Of a stretch of DNA of 64,000 nt, positions 33,092 through 44,045 are shown in pieces (positions within the stretch are counted from its first letter, which is position 1; each line of letters opens with the position of its first letter). Source of the DNA: Pseudoneurospora amorphoporcata. Lineage: Eukaryota > Ascomycota > Sordariomycetes > Sordariales > Sordariaceae. The notes beneath the pieces were generated by a model. The model ran no database searches. It was given only the letters and a program-made list of their open reading frames with translations, and had not been told where the DNA came from. Both the position numbers and the translations under genes were made by a program. The stretch is from positions 1 to 64,000 of the forward strand of contig MU859186.1 in assembly GCA_033297205.1 (NCBI GenBank). Reading direction: 5' to 3'.

Positions 33092-33936
33092 TTAGATGAG
33101 GTCCCACGCATCCTCAGCGGCGTGGCAGAACTTGCTGCACGCTACGCTGGCCGACAAGCTATAATTGCTAATGGATATCTTCTCATCGACATACTCATCC
33201 GCAAAGTTGTCGGCGCCCTTGGCCATAGCGCCAACAAAGACACAGATGCTCTCGTTCTCGCCCAAGGTGTCGATGTACTCGCGGACCCGCACAACAGGGG
33301 CATCGAAGCTGAGCGTAATCTTGCGGCAGTTGGGAGGCAGATGGTCCGTAATAGGGTTCTGGATCACCTTCAAGAGCTTCTCCTGCGAGTTGGTTCCCTT
33401 GATGGACAGACGATGAAGAAGCTGGACCATGAGACCAGCGAAGCGCTTGAAGGTACGGGGGATACGAACAGAAGGCGAGACCTCAATCAAGACCCCCTTG
33501 GCGGTCTGAATGTAAATCTGCAGCCTTCCGGCCTTGTTGACGGGCGAGTCGAGAAGCGTGAGAAGGCACTAGAAGACAAAGATGGCGAGTGTCAGTAGCA
33601 ATGTCCGCATGTTGAATGCAGACTGGGAGTGTTTCCAACCTGGTGAGTGATATCTGGACGAGCGTCACTGATGTCTCTGTTCATCTTGCGCATGACGCCA
33701 ATGTGCTCATCGCTGTTAAGGAGCGAGTACTTTTCCTCTCGTTGCATGCCCATGCGGCCGGCGCCGCCGTGTGAGGCCTTGTAAGTCTCGAGGCTGGCAT
33801 TGGAGAGCACCACAATGAGCCTCTTGGTGTCCTTGTCGGTAGGTGGGATGGGCATGTGCTGTTCTGCGACAAGCTGGGGGAGTGCCGGGGGAGGGAGTGA
33901 CTGGGTGCCTGCCATGGTTACGTCGTGGTTAGACAT
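33092..33936 (-). CDS. EMG1: 18S rRNA pseudouridine N1-methyltransferase Emg1/Nep1
   Basis: SPOUT-class methyltransferase that methylates a pseudouridine in helix 35 of 18S rRNA and is needed for 40S biogenesis in the nucleolus. Two exons (33936-33640 and 33568-33092) join to 257 aa, close to the 252 aa of the yeast protein. Hallmarks are RLIVVLSNASLETYK, YSLLNSDEH, RPDITHQCLLTLLDSPVNKA, EVSPSVRIPRTFKRFAGLMV, HLPPNCRKITLSFDAP, FVGAMAKG and SISNYSLSASVACSKFCHA. The start MSNHDVTMAG gives the family length; another in-frame ATG lies at 33960. A possible noncoding first exon with a small upstream reading frame lies at 34605-34554. Confidence 0.93.
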
Positions 33937-34797
33937 GTTGAAAGTCTGAAGCTCAATCAATGATCAGATGGCCAAATATCCGGAGGCAATTGCAGGCAGG
34001 GTAGGAACGACAGGGCGACGCGACGGTGCTGGTAACAGAATGTTTGATGGTTGCTAATATGGTCGTTGTGATGGTGACTGGGACGGGGACGGTGGATGAT
34101 GGATGGATGATGCGTGTGTACTAGCCAAGAGATGGCAGAAAATGGAGACGACACGGCCTTTCGAGTTTTCGAGCAAAAACGAATGGTATTGGCCATCGGC
34201 GATCTGTCGAAACAAGAGAGTGGGGTACCGAAAGTGGTCCAGACTTCCCTTCTCCCGTCCCGTAGCAGAGCGTCTTTGCGGCGCATCTTCCCGTCCCGCC
34301 TGTTCGTCCAGATTTTTGTTTTCTTTTCTTGTTTTTCCTCTCGTCTGCGCCGCGCATGCGCTAGGCTTGGCAGAACGCATCCGGGCCACAATCACCTCGA
34401 GAACACCCAAGGCCTGTTTCTCGAACTGAAAACTCAACAGGCATTCACCTTAAGGGCCGCAACTCAGGGCACAAGTTGGAAGACGATTGAGGCCGCGATC
34501 GGACAAGGTGATTATCTGACATGGGAGGGATTGGAAGATGGGGGATCACTTACGAGGCCGCTTGCCAGCACGGGCAGGTTCCGGAGAAGATGACCCGGAC
34601 GACATGATGGTTGACGGGGGAGCACGGAGCAAGGACAGCGATGGAAAACCAGATAGACCCTTGATGCCAAGATTGAAGCGGAAAGTTGGAGGGAGAAACG
34701 AGACAAGAGCCCAGAGCGCGGGCACATGTGCCTTTTATATGTTAAATGTAAGCCCGATAGCTACCTTAGGAACCCGGGGGTACCTTATACACAGTAA

Positions 34798-34885
34798 GGG
34801 CGTGTTCGATAAACCCGTAAACGGCTCCAGTAAATATTTTTCGCATTTACTGGTTACATTTACTGGATCGTATTCGTAAACGCCC
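34798..34885. mobile_element. 88-bp hairpin element with possible 5-bp duplication
   Basis: Starts GGGCGTGTTCGATAAACCCG and ends CGTAAACGCCC. Internal CCAGTAAAT and ATTTACTGG arms can pair into a hairpin. AGTAA stands on both sides (34793-34797 and 34886-34890). The GGGCGTGTTCG start resembles the end of the MITE at 22538-23032, so it may be a minimal relative. The assignment is tentative. Confidence 0.4.
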
Positions 34886-37509
34886 AGTAACAGATTTGCT
34901 AGTAAATTACTGTAAAATCTGTTCTAATAAATTTTTTTACTCTACACCCCCCAACCAGCTAATCGTATATATACAAATCGCTAGAAATACTAAAATTCAT
35001 TTCCAGACCTCTAAACCTCTAAAAATAGCTATTAATATTTGAAAATCCCCCTTTTCAAGACTACGTTGTTACGGTACAGGCACAGGTCCGACCATGCCGT
35101 CATGCGGGCCTTTTGGAGCGGACCTTCCCCTTCTAGAGCGGACCTTTCTGGAGGGATGAGTACGGGGTTTTTGTCTTGGAACCATATCTCTATAACCCTT
35201 TGGCAAAGACTGACGCCAGCTAATCCGACGTGGCCGTTGTGCATGAGCAAACGCCCAGTGGAGCGAACCAGCGGAGAACTAGTGGAGGATGTTGGGATTC
35301 TCTACCTGGACATAGACTATAAGGATACTCCTCTGCTGACGTTAGAGTTGTTTCTAAAGCGACAGCCTGGTCCAACTACTTATCTATCGACGTCGCGAGA
35401 GACCGTTTTAACAGCACAGGCTCAGAGCAGTACCTACCTACTTGTATACAGGATTCCAACAAATATATCCCGTAACCAGCACCGCTAAGCCGGCGGCAAA
35501 GTGTCAAACTTGTGCTTTGCGAGACCGGAACACGACCACGGACCGGGAGACAGAGAGACGGACTACATTACATAGACGGCGAACTAGAAGTATGTGACGA
35601 ACGGCAGTCTGATCTGCCTAAGTGAGATAGCTAAAGGTATTAAACTATCAGAGTCGTTCGGTGAAGCCAAAAGGTTCACAACAAGTATGGTAGCGTTATA
35701 CGTGTCTCGGTGATAATGATCAATTGACTACTGTCGAACTATCTGACAATCTGAGTTCTCCAGTCGTCCCTTTATACTCCATGCCTTGTAGCTGCTTCTT
35801 GTGTCTCTATGCCTATGGTGATGCTGCTCACTCGTGGTGTTGGCTCACCTGTAAGCACTGTGCATCCTGTGAGCCCGTGCATGCTTAGGTGCCTTTCTTG
35901 GTTTCTGAGGGTTACACTGGTTCCTCTGGGCGGGGCTACCGGGTCCTGAAGGCTTTGGGCGACCCTTGTGTCGCTTAAGTTCGTAACAAAGTACCATAGA
36001 AGCTCGCGAAACTGGCAAACTACCTTCCCTCTTTCAGTGCAGGGCATATGGCAGAAATCTACTAAGAAGAAGCCCAGTCAGCCAATATACACTAGCAAAT
36101 GTATCTGCCCAGTTAGTGAAAACTAAAGGATATTCTCCTCAACGTCAAAGGTATAATCTATTCGAAAACTTTAGGTGTTTACTGGTATAAAAAGGTACTT
36201 TGGATGAGTAAGTCGTATAGATTACTACTTACTAAATGTTGCGATGTAGAGTGTTTGGATAGCTCTCTAGGAGTGTAACCAGGTGAACAAGTTGCTTTGC
36301 GCTCTGGTTGGCTAGAAGGTCAAAAAGCGGGGATTTTGCGTGCACTGGGTAAGCAAGACGTGCAACGGGTGAGTATAGGTGAGAAAAGGTACGGTATATT
36401 CCTGTTTATGAAATACAGGATTACGATTCTTACCGAGCTGCTTACCCGGGTGAGCAACGCAAAAAAAAATCAAACGGATCACACCCTAACTTGCACACAT
36501 TCCAAGGCACAGTGACCGACCTAATCCTGCCAGCTACTTGCACTTATATGCCTAGATGCAGGCGCTCAAAGAGGGAAGGCGGTTTGCCAGTTTCGCGAGA
36601 TTCTACGATACACTGTATGCGTGCCATGCGAGCTAGAAGATCTATATATGTACGTATGCATGATTCTTCCTCTCCCCAAACCCGACCGTTTGACGCTCGA
36701 CTAGGCGCCGCTACACAGGGAAAGTGGACATACGCCCCAGGTAGGGCTGGGGGCCGTCTCGCGATCAAGAGCCCTACCACGAGTCCGGAACGGCAGATCC
36801 TTGACAAGACGACACTATTACAAGCTCGGTGGGAAACGGCGCGGTGGTTAGAATCATAAGTAACTTGCTCTTAATCCAAATACCCTACAAAGGCTTATTT
36901 AAGGTGAAAGCCGGTCGGGATGGGATTTGGAGCTCGGAATGGGGTCACTTGATCGGACTTTGTGTCTGGGAAGAAACCCAAATGGCTCACAAAGTGGACT
37001 CTTGGCAGCTACATACACATGTTTTGAGGAACGGTTTTGCTGTGTATAGTTGACTACCTACCTACGGTTTACACGTGAGATACTTGGTATTGCAATGTGA
37101 TCAAACTACATGACTTGGCATTTGAGCCCCCTCGGCTGCTCAGTATGTTCCCGGTGACGCAATTGGTCGTATTTTAACATCCCATTCCTGGACAACGGTC
37201 AAACCCGGTGTCTCGAGGCTTTTGAACAAATTCGAGAGGGACGGGAGATGTTGCTCGTTGGGTGAAGGGTGCAGAACCAAGGCCGCAATACGTCATCCGC
37301 CGGCAGATGGTTAGCAGTTAGTTAGTGGTACAAAGAACGGCCATCTTCAATGTGCTTTGATTTGTAATGAGATTACCCAATTGCAAATCTTGGGTCATCT
37401 AGGACCTCGATCGAGACGCTTCAGGCCAATCGCGAGCAAGACCACTAGGTATGTGAAGCAACTGGTTTGCGGGTAGTTCATAGTAGGTAGAGGTAGGTAC
37501 AATTTAATA

Positions 37510-37815
37510 CTGATTTGTTTGTTAGTTTGGTTCTTCAGGCAAGGGTTGAGCAGGAGAGATTTGGAGCTTTCATTAGCCTTCAAAAAGAGAAACTAACGTC
37601 CGTTTAAAGTATTATAGGACAATGGCAAGGGTTAAAAACGCCACAGAAGCCTCTTATGTCTCTTTCCGTCTTCATTTAAGGCCTCCAAGACAGAAAGATA
37701 TAAGAGAGCAGTCCCCTCTACGGCACTCGTCCGCTCGAAGCCCGAATTCTTTTCTTCTTTTAATAGTTCGAGAGTGGAAATGAGCGTTTTTGTACTAGAC
37801 TAACAAACAACCCAG
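37510..37815. mobile_element. Inverted-repeat element, copy 2 (inverted relative to 4731-5247)
   Basis: Ends are CTGATTTGTTTGTTAGTTTG on the left and, reverse-complemented, CTGGGTTGTTTGTTAGTCTA on the right. The internal sequence, reverse-complemented, matches copy 1 at both flanks of that copy's extra ~210 bases. It is therefore close to an uninterrupted version of the same family. No coding capacity. Confidence 0.6.
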
Positions 37816-38978
37816 AGTTAGATAGTATTGTGCAAGTACGTAGACGGGAGCTATGTAGGATAGTGCCTGGGCAACAGGCTCACCTGGATCAGGTCAGCTC
37901 GACGTCTGTGATGTAATGGTTCAGCCATGGGCTTGTCTGGCCGTCGTGTCTATCACGGTCTGTGATATGACAACTAAAACCTGTAAATTTGGAACCACCA
38001 GCTCCCGTCTCGTGTTGAAGGAGCTCGCTCGTTTTACCGGACGTGTGTTTCTGCTATGTCACCCAGGCTGACCTATCAGGCCAAGCTCACGTTTCACGGA
38101 TTGCTTCTAGGATTGGCCTTTTTTGTTTGAGGCAACTCCCGGAGCTCTTAGAAAATGGACAACTCAAAAGGGTCAGCAATAAAACCAAGCGCGATCTCTC
38201 TAGAGTGTGGTATAAGTTTGAGGTACTCTTGAGTAGGGTTATTTCATCTGAAGCTGCAACCTACGTGCGTACGGGTCGAGTAGGAGCAGCCCCCGGTCTG
38301 TAATTTGCGGGGGCCGATCAACAGCTCCATCAAACGCCCGGAATAGCGCACGCTACAGCAGCACAATTAGCCCAGACCCTGCCCAGCGTTTCTTTGTTGC
38401 TGCCCTGCCCCCGGTGACGACGACATCATTGCCCCAGCTGCCCAGGTCCCAGACGTCCCAAGGCACCAAACAACATTTACCACTTTCCCTGCTCGCCTTC
38501 TTCCTCTAAAACTGCCTCGCTAACCTCTACAACCAGCACTTTCCGCGCGCCCACGCATTTCCTGCTACCTCTAGTCTCGGATGCGCAGTCATTTAAGTTC
38601 CTTGTGTTCCGTTTAGTCGCGACCTCATAGATACCTGCAGTAGCAACATCCATCTCATTTTCAATATCCAGGCCTGCATCGCCCGACTCGGTTTGCTCAC
38701 TGCTCCTGCTCCCGCCCTCATCATCCAAACATAGGATCCAGGTTGCCATCCTCAACACCCCCGCGCGTCCATCCTTTCTCCAAAGCCTATTGCCGCTCCG
38801 TCTTCTCGTCCTTTCGTACAGCCCAAGGTCTACAGAGAGACTAGATATCCCAGTCGACCGCTTCCGCTACCGCTACCACGACCCAACCGGCCGCTCTACC
38901 TTCTCAACTCCCGGCCTTACTCTCTGTCCTTGTCCCAGCACCGGGTGAGGTGTATTGCGGCCCGCGCCGACACCCGCC

Positions 38979-41747
38979 ATGATGGCCGCTAGGTCTCCAG
39001 TCGGGGCTCCCTCTCCCAACATGAACTTTGATCGCGGACGTAGTTACTTTCCCGACCAGCAGCAACCTATCCATGGACAGCAGCAGCAACAACAGCCACT
39101 ACCACAACAGCAACCACAGTACTATGCCTCTGGCCCCGATGCCGAGACCATATCCAACACCTTGGCCAATACTCACCTACCGCAATCTGGCCACGACCAC
39201 ATGGCAAATGCCCCTCAATCAGCCAGATTCAACGAGGAGTGGGATGCGGGGCGACGAGGAAGCTCCATCGTCGACGGTACGCAACCTCACAGCACCGTGT
39301 ACCGAACGAACTCTTACGCCGGCTCCGTAAACGGTCTTAACGGGGATGGGACCGCCTCAATTTCCCGCAGCAACACTCTCAAGAAAAAGGCGTCTCTTAG
39401 ACGTAGTGGGAGCCTCAAGCGGAGCGGCAGCCGTCGCAGTATGAAAGCGGGGAGTGTTAGAAGTTTGGCACTTCAACCGCATCCCGACCAAGAAGAGGTG
39501 AACAGTGCCTTTTACTGCCCGGTTCCCACGGCAGGTAGCCCAACCGAAGTCCTTGCCAACCGATTCCAAGGTACGAATCCATACCCGTCTGCTTTATAAG
39601 TCCGCGCCTAACTTTCTTCCTTCTGTTTGTTAGCATGGCGCAAGATTCTCAAAGACCTTATCACATTTTTCAAGGAGATCCAGACACATTATGAGCACCG
39701 TTCCAAATCGCTGATTAGGCTGGGGAATGTGCTGAATAATACGTCGACTCCCCCAGGGTTTCTTTCGGACGGCGGGCTTGACGATGCCCTCCAGGTTCTG
39801 CGAAATTACAACAAGCAAGCCATTGCCGAGTCAAACAAAGCACGCGAGATAGAAGAGGACGTTATACTGGCACTCACTGGCTTACGGAGTGACCTACATC
39901 AGAAGATCAAGGAAATCAAAAACCTGTCTGGCGATTTCAAAAACTCGGTTGACAAGGAAATGGAGGCCACTCGAAGAGCTGTGAACAGTCTCCAGGAGAT
40001 CCTTGGCAAGACCGATCTTGACCCAGCTCTTACAACCGGCAAAGAAGATCCCTATCTCTTGCGCCTAGCAGTGGATCGCCAGCTGGAAAGGCAGATTGAC
40101 GAGGAGAACTATTTGCATCAGGTACGCACTTCTCACCACGTGGCTTGCTGGGAGAATCCTATTCACAGCTAACTGTCGTTTCCAAAGGCTTACCTGAACC
40201 TCGAGAGTTCAGGACGGGAGCTTGAGTCCATCGTCGTTGGCGAAATACAAAAGTCCTACAATGCTTATGCTGGTATTCTCAAGAGAGAGTCGGATGTTGC
40301 TTACAGTGCTATTGAAGAGCTTCGAATTGGTCCAATTTCCATGCCCAAGGATACCGAATGGAACTCCTTCATTCGAAAAGATGAACAGTTTGTGGACCCG
40401 GACGTGCCCATGCGATCGGCCGAATTCATTCACTATCCTGGTCGTGATCACCACGCTTGTCAGGAAATCCGGGCGGGTCTTTTGGAGCGCAAAAGCAAGT
40501 ATCTGAAAAGCTATTCGGCAGGATGGTAAGTAGCCGAGCCACCAGGCTCAACCCGGCAGTGGATATTCCGTCCTAATGCTAACAACAGCAGGTATGTACT
40601 CTCGCCTACCCACCTACACGAGTTCAGGTCTGCCGATAAGGGACAAGGGCCGGTCATGTCCCTTTACCTTCCTGAGCAAAAGCTTGGATCTCATTCCACT
40701 GAGGGCAGTTCGTCCAACAAATTCATTCTTAAAGGACGTCAAACCGGAACCATGCACCGTGGCCATACATGGGTATTCCGCGCTGAGAGCCATGATACGA
40801 TGATGGCATGGTATGAGGACATCAAGATGCTTACCGAGCGGACCCCGGAAGAACGCACCAATTTCCTTCGCGGCCATGGAAGGAGCTACAGCAGGTCCTC
40901 CCAGCGGTCCTCCATCAGTAGCGACGGAGTCAATGACGACGAGGAGCCTCCATTTTCGGCAAACGTGGCATATGTCAACCAGCCGCCAAGGCAAGACGGT
41001 CTGCCGCGACGTCCTTCAGGTGGGCGATTCCCATCTGATCTCCAGGTAAACGCACAAAGACACTTACAGGTTCCCGTTTCCCCGCTTAGTGTGAGTTCCG
41101 GAAACGACGAGAACGGTATTATCGATGCCACCGCAGCTACCACATTGCCAGGAAGTGCCATAGAGCAACGCGACAGAACACGGGAATCGAATCCACCGGA
41201 CTGCGAGGGGCCAACTCTTACAGCATACCAGGGCGATTACACTTATACCAACCCAAACCGGAGTCAAGCTCGTCATTTCAACAACGACCTTGACGGCCAA
41301 CCCCTCCCAATGCCTCATACTGCTGGAAACCAAGGCGATGGTGTGATCCGGAAATATAGCGAACAAACTGATGGCCGTCGAATCAGTAATCCCGATATGA
41401 CATTACTTGCTAGCCGGAACCACGAAGCGGATGAGCAAAGCGTTCGTCACGGTCAACGATCGGTTGATTCCGATATTAGAGGTTTCCCAGTCTCCATGGG
41501 TGCACACCAAGCAGTGTCCTCAACGGAGGTCAAGAGTGGCACGCACAACGGTATCGCATCTACGAGTGCTCAACATCCCAGCCATGCAATGCCAAGAACA
41601 GTTATGGTCGGGCAAATGGACAGTAACAATGGCGGTGGCGGTTTCCAGGATCGAACACGCCCAAATATTGAAGGGATGCGCAATGATAGCGTTCCGACCA
41701 TTTCCCACCTTCATATACCTGGTGAATATCCGAAGAACTCTTCATAG
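38979..41747 (+). CDS. SLM1: PH-domain protein of the Slm1/Slm2 family (TORC2 effector)
   Basis: Plasma-membrane PI(4,5)P2-binding adaptor; yeast Slm1/2 recruit and are targeted by TORC2, linking membrane stress to Ypk1, actin and eisosomes. Four exons (38979-39570, 39634-40121, 40188-40525, 40592-41747) join to 857 aa. The N-terminus is Gln-rich with a basic Ser/Arg segment (KKKASLRRSGSLKRSGSRRS). An F-BAR-like helical region follows (about 198-430: WRKILKDLITFFKEIQTHYE to LLERKSKYLKSYSAGW). The PH domain (about 470-560) has YVLSPTHLHEFRSAD, WVFRAESHDTMMAWYEDIK. The tail is long and Ser/Asn-rich. I start at 38979; a second ATG follows at once. The splice CAG|G before TATGTACTC restores the Trp-Tyr junction at the end of the helical region. 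Confidence 0.92.
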
Positions 41748-42609
41748 TCTCAGCTCACCTAAACGTCTACCGTTGATCCCGGTCGTCGATCAACCGACCA
41801 GCTTGAGCATGCTCGGGTGGCTTGTAAGACAGTGCAGCTTCAACGTCGACATAGAGCAAGGGTGGTTGGTAACCGTCGCTTTGTCTTGACTTTTCCTTCT
41901 CTTTCCTTCATTTTACGCATAAGGATACTGTGCACTCACTGCTTTTCTGTCTTTGAGGGACTCTCTTGGTTGCTGTCAATGTGGTAGTGGAAGTGGTAGT
42001 GGCGGTAAGCACGGCAAGAGGAAAGGATAGGGATCCGGGATTGGTATGGTTTTTTGAGTCCCAGAAAGTACATGTTTGCCATTGTCATGTGGGTGCTCTT
42101 CTAATCATCAGTCTATGGGTAGCTTGGAGTTTGTCAGCAGAATGTGCATTTGGATCCTTCGAAGTCGTTAAACATGCCGCCAGGCTGCTGGCACTTCCCC
42201 TGCGTGTTGCTCCAAATAAGTTCCAGGTCGTCATGAAAATTCACAGTCACTGTGTAGCTAGGGAGGTGTGTTTGTACGGCGATGTGACTCGATGATATAG
42301 TATTAGAACGGGTTATTTACTTCCGAACAATGGAGAGCGTGTTGTAAATAGTAGGCATAGCAGCGAACGGGCCGAAAAACCATCAGGGTGGATGGTGGAA
42401 TAAGCAAGTTCAGTGATACCTCGCGGAACAAGTCGTCCTCGGGTCATCGGAATGTAGACCACGACTAGTCAAACTGGGTAGTGGTTGGAAGTCGACTTTA
42501 AAGACTCGAAAAGTCAATACGTTTTGGTTCCAAGCGACCGTAAGGTCATCATCCACCCTCGAATGCCTAAGCTACATAGCTATTCTACACCCTTGCCCTG
42601 TAACGTTCG

Positions 42610-42799
42610 TTAGCGCGAGACTTCACTGCGCACTCTGCCCAGCTCAACCATATATCTACCAAATTTCATGCAAAAACTGGTATCAGACCGATTCGTTTCG
42701 AGAGCTTTAGATTTTCTCTTTAATGTTTTGCTTCAAATGTGGTTGTCCTGTTATTTTTCTATGTTGTTTTGTAGACCCCTGTCTTAAGAACTGCGCTAA
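42610..42799 (+). mobile_element. ~190-bp inverted-repeat element, copy A
   Basis: Begins TTAGCGCGAGACTTC and ends, reverse-complemented, TTAGCGCAGTTCTTA. It aligns with copy B along its whole 190 bp (shared ...GACTTCAC, ...ACTCT, ...GTTAT.TCT, ...ACCCCT.T.TTAAG). It is the most GC-rich and probably least mutated of the three copies. Confidence 0.75.
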
Positions 42800-42847
42800 A
42801 ATACAAACCAGTATTGAACTGTATATATATTAGTACTGGTAAGTTTG

Positions 42848-43037
42848 TTAGCTTGGGACTTCACAACGTACTCTTTGCAATTCAACTAATATTCTACTAA
42901 TTTTTGTATAAGAAGTTAGTACTAACTCAATACGTTTCCGCTATATTATAGACTTTCTTCAATTTTCTATTTTAAATATAATTATCTCGTTATTTCTTAT
43001 TAAGTTTCTTATACCCCTATTATAAGGACTATGCTAA
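42848..43037 (+). mobile_element. ~190-bp inverted-repeat element, copy B
   Basis: Exactly the same length as copy A and the same orientation. It begins TTAGCTTGGGACTTC and ends, reverse-complemented, TTAGCATAGTCCTTA. It is more AT-rich, with many positions where A has C or G replaced by T or A. Flanking AAGTTTG sequences on both sides may extend the terminal repeat. Confidence 0.75.
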
Positions 43038-43081
43038 TAAACTTTTAAGTACTAATATATATATTAGTTATATTAAGTTTG

Positions 43082-43272
43082 TTAGCGCGGTTCTTGTAAT
43101 GGGAGTTTACAAAATTTAATAAGAAAACAATAGGATAACAATATTCAAAAATGAAAAATTAGAAAGATTATATTAATAGAAAAAACGCATTAGGTTAATA
43201 CTAACTTCTTACATAAAAATTAGTAAAATATTAGTTAAGTTGTGAAGAGTACGTTATAAAGTCCTACGCTAA
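43082..43272 (-). mobile_element. ~190-bp inverted-repeat element, copy C
   Basis: Opposite orientation to copies A and B, so B and C face each other as a near-palindrome. Ends are TTAGCGCGGTTCTTG and, reverse-complemented, TTAGCGTAGGACTTT. The internal AGTTAGTACTAACTC-like and AATATTAGTTAAGTTG blocks match B in reverse complement. Confidence 0.75.
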
Positions 43273-44045
43273 TAATGCTATGAAGTTAGTACAAAATTAG
43301 CAGAGCTGGATGTACATACTTTAAGTTATCTTGGATACTGTATAAACTCAGAGGATAGATTTTCACTTACTAGGGCAATAATGCATAATCAGTACACTTG
43401 AGGCACCTCTAGCATGGCACATGCTCGAATTCTCTTCTTGAACCCAAGACATCCAATGTATAGATTCTATCAATTAGGCCTTGGAAGCTGAAAATCTATT
43501 TCCCCAGTTTATACGGTATGGTATGTATGCGAGTACTGTCACTTTAGACGTTAGACGATGCCTACCTCGAAGTGGTAGTGAGTATGAACATATGCGGCTA
43601 GAAATCGCCCGGCTGTCTCCCTCGCACTAACATTAACGTCAGGCACAGGGCTCCCGAGTAGGGAAGTACCTGGACAAACATCCCAATTCCCGAAAGAGGT
43701 GGAAGAAGTCTCATCTTCCATTGCATACCCTTGGCGTGGTAGCGAGGTACGTACATATACCGCTACCCGTGCCGCTAACGCTGTTAGTAGCCTACACATC
43801 CGCCAAAGGACAACTTGGCTCCATCAACCTTCATTCATTTCTGTGTTGCAGTCCATATCGCCCTTCATTCCCTTTTCACTCTGTCAATCTTTGGGCCTTC
43901 TGAACTTTAATTCTCTTGAACCCAGATCTAACCGTGGCCATTTTTTCCCTCCAGTCTTTACATTCCCTAATAACGACTCGATAACCAAGCCTTTGCGTAT
44001 CGAGCTCAGGGGACGATTGGCTTACGACCTTCCCCATCGTCCAAG

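Larger units (their letters stand above)
33937..38978. other. Gene-poor 5-kb interval between EMG1 and SLM1
   Basis: Divergent flanks. The first 700 bases probably hold the EMG1 leader and promoter; the last 600, pyrimidine-rich, the SLM1 leader. Between them lie an 88-bp hairpin element (34798-34885), an AT-rich stretch at about 34890-35040, a possible decayed retroelement repeat (roughly 35065-35480, beginning TGTTACGG; weak) and the inverted-repeat element 37510-37815. Small frames at 35039-35488, 36297-36515, 36491-36859 and 38043-38303 have no recognised domain. Confidence 0.5.
41748..44045. other. Intergenic region with a MITE cluster
   Basis: About 2.3 kb between SLM1 (3' end) and the DNAJC3-like gene (5' end). 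AT-rich from about 42700 to 43330, where three ~190-bp elements lie. No recognisable gene; the frames at 41966-42295 and 43551-43799 have no known domain. The last 300 bases should hold the DNAJC3 promoter. Confidence 0.55.

Noticed and set aside
35039..35488. 149-codon plus-strand frame
   Set aside because: No recognised domain, sits in likely repeat DNA; coding status not supportable.
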